Assembly: GCA_014526335.1 (NCBI GenBank)
Contig: JACTAT010000016.1
Coordinates: 3,007,082 to 3,071,081, forward strand
Length of the DNA stretch: 64,000 nt
Source: Chrysaora quinquecirrha
Taxonomy: Eukaryota > Cnidaria > Scyphozoa > Semaeostomeae > Pelagiidae
Reading direction: 5' to 3'
Below are positions 12,501 through 26,000 of the stretch, in pieces. The notes below the pieces were generated by a model. The model saw nothing but the letters and a program-made list of their open reading frames with translations, made no database searches and was not told where the DNA came from. A program made the translations under genes and the position numbers. Numbering within the stretch: the first letter of the stretch is position 1; each line of letters starts with the position of its first letter.

Positions 12501-15500
12501 TAACTTGTCTAGAATTTTCTTTTCTTTTCTCCTAGGCAAGACCTCTGCCCTTCACTTATCCAATTGCTAGGCAGCCCTATTTCTGATGTCGGCAAACGTG
12601 GGAAAACGGTTGGTTATCCAGCATATGCAGACGACGGTCGAGGGCTTAGAGGCCCTGGCCGCATTTCTGCCCTGAATTCAATGGCAAGAATCGTCTACAG
12701 TGTCGCGGCTGAACTCGTCCGACTGGTTGGCTCACTGGCATCGCTTCGACCTACGCTGGAATCTTTGTTCCATAGGATCATATTGTATCCGCCTCCGCAT
12801 CACCGGATTGAGGCACTGAAGGTTATAAAAGAGGTATAGAAGCTACTCAACTTAACCGGACTCTAAAAGCCGTCTTAAACTTCAGTTATAAAATCTTCCT
12901 GATTTCCATACGCTATTACAGTCCCTACAACCTCTATTCTCTAATACTCTAGCCAAACAATTTTTGTACAACTATTGTCACTTTCCGACAGATTTTCTCC
13001 AGTCCGGAACGAATGCTCGATCTTGCCGGTCCGACGTTTAATGACCGGGAACCCGGATCTCCTGAATCACCAACGGAACAGAAAAGATCAGACCTGGATC
13101 TGTTTAGGCTGTGAGTAGATAAGTTTTTGAATATTTATTATTACAAGTATTGAGGAATCTCAAGGCTGGTAACATGGAAATGACGGACCGTGTTCGTTCT
13201 ACTTACATGAGCCTTAATAACTAGTTAATAAGGTAGATAACTCTAACTAACTACCTAACTAACTTACTAACCAACTAACTAACTAACTAACCAACCAATT
13301 TCCTAACTATCTAACTAACAAACTAGCTAACTAGCTAACTAACTTTCTAACTAACTAACTTATTTACTAACTAACTAACTACCTAAGCAAGTAACTAACT
13401 AACTGACAAACTAACCAAGTTACTGACTAACTAACTAACTAACTAGCTTACTAACTAAGTAACTAACGAACTAAGAAAATATAACTAACTTTCTAATAAC
13501 TAACTAACTAACTATTTAACTTACTTAAGAACTAGCTGCTAACTAGTTAATTAATTAACTAAATAACTCACAAACTTTTGAAGCCGTACTTTTCCTTGTT
13601 ATTTCCCCTTTTCCTTGTTATAAAACCTTTTAAATCTTTCTAGAATTATGGATGGCATTCAAGAGGCATCTCACTGCAACGATGCAGCAGTTTGCAGTGC
13701 CAGTGTGGCATGCACAGTGGCATTACTTGGCACCTTGGAAGAGTTGAGCAGTGGTAATAGTCTTACGGAAGAGCATATTGAGATGTTGGAGAAGATAACC
13801 GAGCCTGAGAATTGGCAAGAAGCTTACACGCATACGCAGCAAGGTGAGGAAAGACCTTCTATTTCTCAATTTCACAAACTGGAACGTCATGATCTTGTGA
13901 ATTCTTCAACAATGATCTTGAAAATTACTTCTATGATAAAATGCAGCTCCTTAACCCTTTATACGGTCCCTTTATATGATCTCTGTGGCGCAGTGGTTAG
14001 CTTGCTGGGCTCACATTGCAAATGTTGTGGGTTGGAGCCACGGTCTTTACACCTGTGTTGCAGAGATAACAACCTTAGGCAAGTTGTTCACACAAATGTG
14101 CCTCTCTCCAGCCAGGTGTATAAATGGGTACCTGGTCGGTAGCTGTGAGCGCCGTGTGTGGCTGCACCCTGCTATATGCTATATGCATCAAGACCAGGGG
14201 TAAAGTATAAAGTTGACTGAGTAGCCCTAGGCTAGTAGTAGACTCAAAAAACGGCAACTATACCATGGACCTGACATAGAACATAGTCGATAGTTAAGGG
14301 TTCTATGATACAAGGCCAAAGAAAAAATTCTTATCCATCTCATTGTTTAAACAAGATTATTGTTGCATTTAGGAGTTTTGGAATCGGCCCACATCAAAAC
14401 AAATGGCCGACTCTGCGTAAACAGAAAGAGTTCGTTTTCTTACTTGGACTCTTCAATTAATTCTATTGATATTCCCGCTGTATCCCACAAGCTGATTGGT
14501 GTTTAAATCGCAATGCCAATTCGGCTTCACTTTCTGACTGATGCATTTCGATCCGCATCCGGGTATAAATTCCGCCTTGGTCAATGTTTCAGTCTGTTTT
14601 TGACGATAACACTTGAGGAGTGTCAGATGAGAAAAGCTTTGGAGTATGTGTCCAGAAATGTTTCCGCTGTTTCTCACAATTTTTAAAAGTTAAAAAAATT
14701 GCTTGAGAAACAGAATTTGCTTTGCAGTGTTACTTAAAGACTTTGCAATTTGCTGCTTTTCTTAAAAAATGTTTGACGTTGACAAGCAATGATATACAAA
14801 GTGGAAAAACGGTCAAACATTTCGTTAGAGTAGCGAATTTCAAGTGTTCGAGAAACAATGTTTGTTTCTTTGAAAGTGCTGTGGGTCGTGCTGTGGCGTT
14901 GTGGTCCTTGTGTCAGGAGCTCAGGGAGGGTTTGGGCTAGTTCTTCTACTTCTGAGATCCTGGCGACTGGCGCTAAAAACACCATTTCACCTGCACTTCA
15001 CCTTTACCTTTGGTCAGGGCCCGAAGTAGTGAGGTGTTTTCATGATCAATTCATTGTTTTTTTGGTTGTTTTTAGAAGATGATAATGCAGCATCGGCAAG
15101 ACAGCCCAATTTGATAAGTGGGAATCTGGAAGATACAGATGAAGAAGATTTTGAAGAAGGGCAACGGAAGATGAAACCAAAACATATCAGATGGCAATTG
15201 GAAGAAGGCAAGGAAGAAACATCAGGTTAGAAATCTCTTTATTCATTCATTCATTCATTAATTCATTCATTTATTTGTTCATTTATTTATTTATCTATTG
15301 ATCCATTCATTCATTTATTAATCCATTTCCCGTTTTACAGGCAATTTTTTCATCGCTTATTGTCTGTTGGGACAGGTTTGATTGATAGTGTATGTATGGA
15401 GTGGGTGAAGTTGATGGCCAAGCTTCTCAGTCAGTTCTCGTTAGACTGCTGAAGTTAATCTTGGTCGTGTGGGGTCAGCATCTGGATGGGTGACTTTCCA

Positions 15501-18500
15501 GATGGATAACTAAACAACTCACGCTTCTGTCCTTCGGAAGGGACGTTAAACTAGGGGTCCCATGCCTGGATGCGGCATGCATAGTAGGCCTAAATTAGCT
15601 GAAAAAGCTAGAAATAACAGCCTTCTCAAAATAAAGTAACAACAACAACAACAAAGATGACAACGTCAATTTAACCCTCTGGAACAAATATAGGCAGAGG
15701 AATGAGACTTCTAAGTATAACACAAGAAACAATAGAAATCTTGGCATCCCTAAGCTAAATCTTGAATGTACAAAAAAGGGCTTCCACTTTGCTGGGCTTA
15801 AAGCCTGGAATGAAATACCTGTGGATATAAGGGAAACTTCCTCGCTCTATCAGTTTAAAAGAAGTTTAAAAACGCATTTAAAAGCTCAGCAAACATCTAA
15901 GTGAAACACGACTCCCAGGAAGATCAGATATTGATAAGGAAACAGTCTAGGCCAACAAACTATTTTTAAGATTTGATATTTTTACTTCAGCTACATTTAT
16001 GTATATTCATTACTTTAATTTTTCTGATGGGATATCGTGTATAAATATGAATTAATATAATATATCGGGAACTTGTTGGCAATGAGTTCCTTTTTGACGG
16101 CAACTAGGCAGTGCAAAGTTCCAGAAAGTTTGGCAAGTTCTACATCTGCGATTAGTTAACAACTGATTCCCGTTATTCGCAGTCAACCTCAGCGTTAAAC
16201 CCAGCTTGAAAATCGTACACTTTGTAATTTGTTTGTATGAGTTTGTATTTCATTTACATTTCAGGTGCAAAAAGAACGAAAATCCCAAGGGCCAGCTCCC
16301 GGAATACGAATTACTCGGAAATTAAATCTCGGACGGATACTGGATTGAAGCATGGAAAACATCCACCAACGCATAGCAAAGCGCATGCGAGAAAATCAAC
16401 ACCGCTGACCGATATTTTCACAGGCATTGGTGACGTCAAGATGCACCGTTCTTCGTCAGCGATCGATATACGACCAAAACGAACTCGCTATCCGCTTTCA
16501 AGTCCGGCTTTTCCACTACGAAGAACGAAATCGCTCGGCGATATTTTCGCTAAGTATACGAAAAGCAAAAGCAAAAGAGTGTCAGTGGATTATGAGTACT
16601 TTGAAAACACTATTCGAAGTCGGTTGAAGTATGAAAAAGGTGGAATGAAGAAACCGCGGACAAGCCTGGGGTTCCCGCGACTATCCATTGATATCACCCG
16701 CGGAGGAAGAAAGTTCCTGCAGCCACCGCTTAGCCGCGCGGAGAAATCAGAGCGGGATGCGGCTTTGAAGACGCTTAGGCCTATCCTGAGGAGATCAAAG
16801 CTGGCAAATGACAATGAGAAACAAGATACTGATGAGGGGTCTAGAAGTGATGGAGAGCTTAGGCCCCATGATGTTGACCCTAAACGCGCTGCAAAGTGGG
16901 AGACACCTAAATCGCCAAGTAAAGAAACAACGATCAATGGAATACCCCTGAGTAAACTGCCCAAACAGGGGACAAAAGCATCTAGCAAAAAATCGCAAAC
17001 TAAAGTCGATGATTCAGAAAAGAAGAACATAGAAGAAGACCAGAAAGAAGGGGCGCGAAATTTCGCGCGTTGTCTACTTGGAATATTGCCTACAGTTCTA
17101 ACTTTGAATGAACCGCAGGCTGTTGACGAAGCGTTACAGCAATTCGCATCTGATGTCTGTGAAGCGGTGTGCTGTATGGCGCTTAAGCGGAAGAATGTGC
17201 CTAATTTTGGCACCTTGCAGAGGCAAGCTGAGAGTGACGAGGAGGCTGAAAATTCAGACCCGCTGCTGAATGCTGATGGTGTGTACCTGACTGTGCTGGA
17301 AACCCTTACTCTGAATTACAAGCTGAACAAATCTGGTTATTATAAGAAGAAAGGTGTTACTCCAGCTCTAACTCAGGTAATAATTCTTCTTCGCCTTCTT
17401 CCTCTTTTCCTTTCTCTTCTTCAGCTTATTCTTTCCTTCTTCTTCTTCCTCTTTATCTTCTTCTTCTTCTACTCGTTCTTCTTCTTTCTTCTTCCTCTTA
17501 TCCTTCTCCTCCTCCTCCTCCTCCTCCTCCTCCTCCTCCTCCTCCTCTTCTTCTTCTGTTTCTTCTCCACCTTCTTGCAGTTTATCGCAACTGACCTGTT
17601 GATATAAGCGCTCTGTTAACTAATTGATAATTAGTTCCTTTTTGACGGCAACTAGTCGGCGCAAAGTTCCAGAACGTTGGATATTTTCTACTTCTGCGAT
17701 TAGTTGACGACCGATTCCTGTCAGTCGCAGTTATTTTATTTGCATTTCAGGTTCAAAAAGAACGAAAATCCCAAGGGCCAGCTCCCGGAATACGAATTAC
17801 TCGGAAATAAAATCACGGACGGATACTGGATTGAAGCATGGAAAACATCCACCAATGCATAGCAAAGCGCATGCGAGGAAATCAACACCGCTGACCGATA
17901 TTTTCACAGGCATTGGAGATGTCAAGATGCACCGTTCTTCGTCAGCGATCGACATACGACCGAAAAGAACTCGCTATCCACTTTCAAGTCCGGCTTTTCC
18001 ACTACGAAGAACGAAATCGCTCGGCGATATTTTCGCTAAATATACGAAAAACAAAAGCAAAAGAGTGTCAGTGGATTATGAGTACTTTGAAAACACTATT
18101 CGAAGCCGGTTGAAGTATGAAAAAGGTGGAATGAAGAAACCGCGGACAAGCCTTGGGTTCCCGCGACTATCCATTGATATCACCCGCGGAGGAAGAAAGT
18201 TCCTGCAGCCACCGCTTAGCCGCGCGGAGAAATCAGAGCGGGATGCGGCTTTGAAGACGCTTAGGCCTATCCTGAGGAGATCAAAGCTGGCAAATGACAA
18301 TGAGAAACAAGATACTGATGAGGGGTCTAGAAGTGATGGAGAGCTTAGGCCCCATGATGTTGACCCTAAACGCGCTGCAAAGTGGGAGACACCTAAATCG
18401 CCAAGTAAAGAAACAACGATTAATGGGATACCACTGAGTAAGCTGCCCAAACAGGGGACAAAAGCATCTAGCAAAAAATCGCAAACTAAAGTCGATGATT

Positions 18501-19122
18501 CAGAAAAGAAGAACATAGAAGAAGACCAGAAAGAAGGGGCGCGAAATTTTGCGCGTTGTCTACTTGGAATATTGCCTACAGTTCTGACTTTGAATGAACC
18601 GCAGGCTGTTGATGAAGCGCTACAGCAATTCGCGTCTGATGTCTGTGAAGCGGTGTGCTGTATGGCGCTTAAGCGGAAGAATGTGCCTAATTTTGGCACC
18701 TTGCAAAGGCAAGCTGAGAGTGATGAGGAGGCTGAAAATTCAGACCCGCTGCTGAATGCTGATGGTGTGTACCTGACTGTGCTGGAAACCCTTACTCTGA
18801 ATTACAAGCTGAACAAATCTGGTTATTATAAGAAGAAAGGTGTTACTCCAGCTCTAACTCAGGTAATAATTCTTCTTCGCCTTCTTCCTCTTTTCCTTTC
18901 TCTTCTTCTGCTTCTTCTTTCCTTCTTCTTCTTCCTCTTTATCTTCTTCTTCTTCTACTCGTTCTTCTTCTTTTTCTTCTTCCTCTTATCCTTCTCCTCC
19001 TCCTCCTCCTCCTCCTCCTCCTCCTCCTCCTCCTCCTCCTCCTCCTCCACCTTTTCTTCTTCTTCTTCTTCTTCTTCTTCTTCTTCTTCTTCTTCTTCTG
19101 TTTCTTCTCCTCCCTTTTATAC

Positions 19123-19154
<32 letters not shown>

Positions 19155-20054
19155 CTTCTCTCTTCTTCTTCTTCTTCTTCTCATTCTTCAGCTTATTCTT
19201 CAGATTTTCTTCTTCTTTTTCTTCTTCTTATTCTTCAGCTTCTTCTTCAGCTTATTCTTCTTCTTTTTCTTCTTCTTTTTCTTCAGCTTATTCTTCTTTC
19301 CCTTCCCTTCCTTTTCTTTTTCTTTAGTCCTTTATATTACGACCAGCTTCTCATTTTCCTTTGCTTTTGCAGGAAGAATTTGTCCGGAACATCACGAAAA
19401 GCGGAATTATAACCCGGTTATCAGAAGTCTGGTTGTCTGAGGTCTACCGTCTTGTTACAACTTACGATATCCTAACAAAAGCCGGATACAAAGTGGAGTC
19501 TTCCGAAACGAACCGGGCATTGATCAACATCTTGTCGGAAAGTCTCTATGCGAATCAGCCCGGCAGGTTTGGGGAAACCGGAAAGTATATATCAAACGGC
19601 ACTGATCCAGAGAATATTCCAGCAGCAAGAAGAGAGGGGATGAAATTTGCAAGAAAATTATTGTTTGCCACTTGGGACTCTGTTTTGGAGATAATTGGTA
19701 TTCCCTTAGATACATCAAAACGGGTTGTTGGTAAGTCATGATAACAGTAATAACAAAAATGATAATAATGATCATCATCATCATCCACATCGTCGTCACA
19801 ATCCTCTCTTTTTCTTCTTCCTCTTCTTCTTCTTCTCCCTGTTCTTCTTCTGTTCCTTCTGCTTCTGCTTCTTCTTCTTCTTCTTCTTCTTCTTCTTTCC
19901 CTTCTTCTTCCTCTTCTTCTTCTTTTTCTCTTTTTCTCCTTCCTCCTCTGCTTCCTCTTCTTTTGCTTCTTCTTCTTCCACTCCTTCATCTTTTCCTTCT
20001 TCTTCCCTTCTTCTTATTTTCCTTCCTCTTCTTTTTCCTCTTCTTCTTCCTCTC

Positions 20055-20085
<31 letters not shown>

Positions 20086-23000
20086 TTCTTCCTCTCCTTC
20101 TTCTTCCTCTCCTTCTTCTTTTTCTTCTTCTTCATCCTCTCTTTCCTCTTCCTCTTCTTACTCTTCTTTTTCCTCTTTTTCTTTCTCTTTGTCTTCGTCA
20201 TCTTCTTCCTGGCCTTTTTCTTCTCCCCCGTCTTCTTCCTCTTCTTCTTCATCTTCTTCCTCTCCTATGTTTCTCCTTCTATCTCTCCTTCTTCTTCCTC
20301 TCCTTCTTCTTCCTCTCCTTCTTCTTCCTCTCCTTCTTCCTCTCCTTCTTCTTCCTCTCCTTCTCCCTCCTCTTCTTCTTCTTCCTTTTCTTCCTCCTCT
20401 ACTTCTTCCAATACTTCATCGTCTAATTCTCCTTCTTCCTTCTTACTTCTTCTTAGATTGACAGTTTTATCACCGATATATCTATTAAAATCATAGATAA
20501 CTCAGTCTTTCCATCACAACTGATGAAACTATTCATAAACTGTTTTTGCAGGCAATGGAAGTGTTGGCCTTGCTCTGATGTTAGGAACAGATGGTCACCA
20601 GGATAAAATATTCCGTGAAAGTGATATGGTCTGTCTGAGTCTTGACGGATTTCGTAGAGCCGCGCGTCTCTGCTGCACTTTAGGTAATTTTATATCTAAA
20701 GGACACTATGACACTACTGTGGTGGTTTTTTTATGCTTGATGTGGTGGTATTTTTCTAACCTTTGGTGGATAGGTGGATAGTAATGCCTATTCACCACAG
20801 TTCACCAAAATACCACCACCTCTAGCATAATAACCCACCGTTTCAAGCATAATAAACCCACCACAGTAATGCTAAGCCGCCAGAGTAAGAAAAATACCAC
20901 CGCAGTAGTGCGTGGTCACCAAAGTAGTTCGTATCTACCACAGTAGTGCATATAGATTAGCTAGCTTGGTTATGATTGCTGTGAGGATCGGCTCCGTATG
21001 GTAGTCAAAGAAAGGTCAACTTTGGAGTATTGTGATCTACGTACATCAAGGCCGATACCTAGTATTTTGAGACAGAAAGAGACGAAGAGCTCGTTTTCTC
21101 TCTCTGAACTTATCTCGTTAATCTCATCCCACAGTTTCCCGGTATTTATGGTATTCAGTATTTTGGTATTGAATTTTAGGCATTCAAGCCCGTTGTGAGA
21201 CTGTGCTTGCAAGACTCGCGGATGCATCATGTGGCGAACATCTGAGTGACAAAAAACTCAAATCCATGTGCCTGGCAAGTCCTTTGCGACTCCACGCAGC
21301 ACATGTACTAAGCATGGATGCACTTCTGGCTGCAGGGCTAGAACTTGGTGCGCATGCTCCGAAATGCTGGTCACATGTTTTCCGGTAAGTTTCAGATATC
21401 GTTGTCGGTTTCCGTAAGCTGATGACCAAACTTTTAAGGAATTAAAACCTTAGCTCCAGTCTTATGGAGCTTCGTTTTCGAATTTCTTTCAGGGTAGACT
21501 TATTACATGAGCCATAGTTATCGCTATTGAGTCTATGCTGGACGCTCAAATTACGCGCAGTTTTCGGAATAACCATCTTTGAGCAAATAGCGGTAGGGTT
21601 GTTGATGTTATTGTTGCTGTTTGCAAAGAGGGGAACTGACGTAATGAGTCTACTTTCAGGCACTGATTGAGCATTTTCCTTCTTAATTTAATTGAAATTT
21701 TGAGTTGGGGAGAAAGAGATGATGGTGCCATTTTTTATAACATCCTAATGCAGAGGACTTGATAGCGTCTGGGACGGCAATCAGACACCTAAGAGTAAGG
21801 CATTCTAAAAATTGAAATTTCTTATTCATTTTAGATGCTGTTTGTACATATCACATCTCGAGCATGCCCACTTCAACTCCAGTGAATCATCGTCGGTTGC
21901 ATCTTTATCGCTGCCGCTTAACCGCATCAACGACCTATCGCCAACATCAGACATGTCAAATATCTCTGAAGATAATATCTCCGTCGATAACGTTGAAACG
22001 GCAAGCGATACATCAAAACAAGCGACACCATACAACGGAGTCTTATCACCGGAGGATGCTTCACGCGCGATCTACGCGCTGTCGTCTGCGGTTGATAATT
22101 TATTCGAAACGGCTTCTAACACGCTGACGCTGAACGCGTTACTTGAATTCTTGAAAGCATTGATTAACGCGTCACAGAAGCAGCTGTTTGATAAGTCGAA
22201 AGATTGGAAGATATCGAGCGAAATGCATCATGGGTCCTATGATGGCGCCATGCAGCAGTACATTCCCATGAACACTCTGCATTTGTATCATATTTGTGAC
22301 GTCATGCTCAGATGTGCAAGGAATAACAAATATTTGTCATGAATGGCGAACACAAGGATAGATTTTTCAACAAATGGCATACCACAATGGATGGGATTTG
22401 AACCCAAGACTGCATGACCAGAGAGACAACGACGTTTCCACTGAGCAATAGAGCTCAATGAAATCGTCGAGTAATAGATTTTCCTCAAGTGGCATACCAC
22501 AAAAGATGGGATTTGAACCTGGACTGCATGACCAGAGAGCGAAAAACGTTTCCACTGAGCTACAGAGCTCAATGAAATCGCCGAGTAACTCTCCAAGTCA
22601 TGCAGCCCAAGGCTCTCTTCCAGAATGACTTTTTCATGTTTCGGCTATGTTTTGCCTTCTTCAGCACCATACATATTTGCATCTATTTGTTATAAAAGGC
22701 GAACACTAGGATAGATGTTTCCTCGAGTGGCATACCACAAAAGATGGGATTCGAACCTGGACTGCATGACCAGAGAGCGCCAACGACAAATCTCTGAGCT
22801 ATAGAGCTCAATGAAATCGCCGAGTAACTCTCCAAGTCATGCAGCCCAAGGCTCTCCTGGATTGGGTTTGACGTTTTCGTGTTTCGGCTATGTTGAGCCT
22901 TCCTCAGCACCATATATATGTGTATGTATTTTATGAATGGCGAACACAAGGATGGATTTTTCCACAAGTGGTACCACGATAAGTGGGACCACGATAAGTG

Positions 23001-26000
23001 GGACTTGAACCTGGACTGCATGACCAGAGAGCCAACGACGTTTCCACTGGGCTATACAGCTCAATGGAATTGCTCAGTTAACTCTCCAAGTCATGCAGCC
23101 CAAGGCTCTCCTCCCGTTTGATTTGTTCGTGTTTCGGTTATGTTGAGCCTTCTTGAGCACCATACATATTTTACATATTTGTCATGAATGGCAAATATAT
23201 TATATTAATAACATATAAAAAACTACACTGCACCACCGCACCACTTTCTTTAGACTTACTACATGAGTTGTAGTTATTTCTTTTGAATTGAATTCCTGGA
23301 TGCTCAAACTAACTGTAGCGAATAACATCGAGGCCGTCATATCTCTAAAGTGGCGCTGACGTCAACTCATGATATCCTGAGTGAGATACTGAAGCGAAGA
23401 AACGAGTCGCCGCATTTCTGGTTCCATGACTCCTTATTCAAACCATTTGAAAGCCTTCTTTCATTCGAAGTTTATGATGAAGATATACAAGATCAGGTTA
23501 GTAACCCCCTGAATTTAAGCGATTTAGTTCTTTAAAGCCAGTATGCTGGTACAGTTTCCAGGAGGGCTGTTTATGTGTGAAATTTTACCTCATTAGGGTA
23601 TTCGGGGTATGGGATATTTCCAGAACAAAGCCTTCTTTCATTTGAAATTTATGATGAAGAGACTAGGTTAGTAACCCCCTGTTTTTAGTTCTTCAAAGCC
23701 AGTGTATTGACATAGTTTTCAGGAGGGCTTGTTATGATAAGACATTCTAGCCACTTATGGTGGAAGAATTCCAAAATTTTGATCTGCACTGCAATCTTAA
23801 TCAATGATTTCTTATAGCAGTAAAGTAAAGTTGGCGTTTTGAGTCTACTACTAGCCTGGCTACTCAGTGAACTTTATACCCTTCACACGGCGCTCATAAC
23901 TACTGACCAGGTACCCATTTATACACCTGGGTAGAAAGAGGCACATTTGTGTTAACAACTTGCCAAAGGTTGTTATCTCTGCAACCACAAGTGGAAAGAC
24001 CGTGGCTCGAACCCACAGCATTCTCATTGTGAGCCCAACACGCTAACCACTGCGCCACAGAGACCACTATTAATAAAGAACTGGGCCTATATACAAACTT
24101 CTTTATGCACGCATACGCACTCACAACTTCGCTGTTAACCTGCGTGTTTTGTTTGAAAAATTGTTTCTATTTTAGCTATTACAACCCCCCCGTCCTTACT
24201 CTCAGTCGCCAAATTGCCGTCCACCCCGCTAATTAATTTTCTTTTTATTTTTTAACCCCCTGCTCTTCTTGGGACCCCTGCTAATTAAGATTGGCATTGG
24301 AATATTCCATGTCTATTTTTTTAACGATCGGGTTACTATCTTTTCTTCAATAGTGCTCCCTCAGACAATACATTTTGGAGAAATTTTCCACCCAGGACAT
24401 TCAACACCCTTACAATTCATGATAGAAATGCTTGACTCATTACCTTTCAAAATTTCTATCTTGTTTTTCCGCTTCTTCCTATCAAAAACTCTGAAATTTT
24501 CCAACCCTCCCCATATACCCCGGCCCCATGTTGTCAAATTTGAACACCCCTGTCTTTTTTTCCAACACCCCTGTCAATGTGTAATCAAAGGGTGTCAATT
24601 TGTTTCTCCCCCCCCCCCCCCCCCAAAGATTGTTCCTGTTGCTACTGTATTCTTCGCAGCTTCGGCGAGCCAAAGATGAATAAAACTAGAGTATCAATAC
24701 ATGTTATGGAGTTACTTAATTTCAGCTTTTCCTAATACTGTGTCGTTCACTCTTTCCTTAGGTGTTGTATACGATATACGAGCTTGTCGAAGGCTTTGGT
24801 TCGTCGATAAAATCGGGCTGGTGCTCGCTTTTCGGTGCTCTTCGTAATACGCAAATCCACCATCGGCGTTTCGTTGAAGGTTTCGACGATGGAAATCAGC
24901 GCCAGGCTCTTTTGTTCAACATCATCGAAAACTTCACGAACATCAAAAGCACGGCGGTTTTCGCTTCGGCTGCAATAGACTGTATTCTTTGCCTATTGAA
25001 ATTTTTACGCGGCCACGATAGCATAAGTTACGACGCGAATGACGACAGCAGAAGTGAAACTGAAAGCCTAGCAAGCGAAAATCCGACACACGATCTCTGT
25101 CTTCCAGCGCTAAACGCACTTTCGAACATCTCGAAACGACTTGCGAGTGTTTATCTGCAACCATCAAGTGCGATTTTCCGTGGATCGTATTCGATAGTGC
25201 TCGTCGATCTGAGTCAGGCGCACGACAAAGTCTGGGACGACAATTGGTCGAATACGTCTGGAAGTTCTGGATCTGATAGCGAGCTAAAAGGATTCTCCTC
25301 CACAGCGAAGTCAATATCCGCCATCGATGACACAGGGATACTAAGAGTATGGTTTCTATTGCTTGAAGGACTGACAAGCGCAGTTGGCACATGTCCAAGA
25401 CGATTCCAAGCGCAGACCATTGATCTTCTCTTCGAGATCCTAAGGTCCATAACCACTGTTCCTGGTCCGCATTTTTCAATGTTTGCAATCACGCATTTGC
25501 TTTTGCCAATGCTGCAGTCTTGGGTGCAGAAAAGTGCCAAACATAGGCATCATTTGGAAAATACTTTCAATAATTTCAAGCATGCCTGTGGACAAGCAAC
25601 TCAACTTGTTGTCGAAGAAATGAGGCATTTTATCAGTGTTGAAGGTAAGGGCACTGTGTATCCAACATCGTGTTTTTCAAACAATATGTTTGTCAACAAT
25701 ATATTTTAAGAAAATAAGTTTGTCAAACAATTTGTTTATCAAACTTGGATTTCGAAACAATTTGTTTGTCAAACTTTGTGCTTGTTAAACAATTTGTTTG
25801 TCAACTATGTATTTTTCAAAAAATATGTTCGTCGAACAGTTTGTTTTTGTTTCTCAAACTGTTTGTCAAACTTTGTGTTTGTCAAGAAATATGTTTATCA
25901 AACAATTTTTTGTCAAATTATGTTTTTCAAAAGATATGTTTGACTGTTTTGCCTCTTTGCAGACAATTGCTCATTAAGAAAGACCATTTCTCAAAATCAT

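Larger units (their letters stand above)
16085..17630 (+). repeat. Tandem duplication B, copy 1 (carries E12a)
   Basis: From GAGTTCCTTTTTGACGGCAAC to the pyrimidine-rich intron. The next block starts again with TAGTTCCTTTTTGACGGCAAC near 17629. Coding parts are nearly identical; the intron 5' of the exon is about 60 bp longer here. Confidence 0.93.
17629..19330 (+). repeat. Tandem duplication B, copy 2 (carries E12b)
   Basis: Second copy of the E12 block. The exon offset is 1486 bp. The downstream pyrimidine tract is longer than in copy 1. Confidence 0.93.

Noticed and set aside
16590..18699. Two 207-residue minus-strand ORFs
   Set aside because: Antisense shadows of exon E12a and E12b, open only because the sense codons are constrained.
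17377..20496. Long poly-Ser/Leu/Phe ORFs on plus and Lys/Arg/Glu-rich ORFs on minus
   Set aside because: Products of polypyrimidine tracts in introns; no complex sequence.
22288..24124. Minus-strand ORFs with GSNPIFCGMP and similar
   Set aside because: They run through tRNA-SINE units and repeat with each unit.
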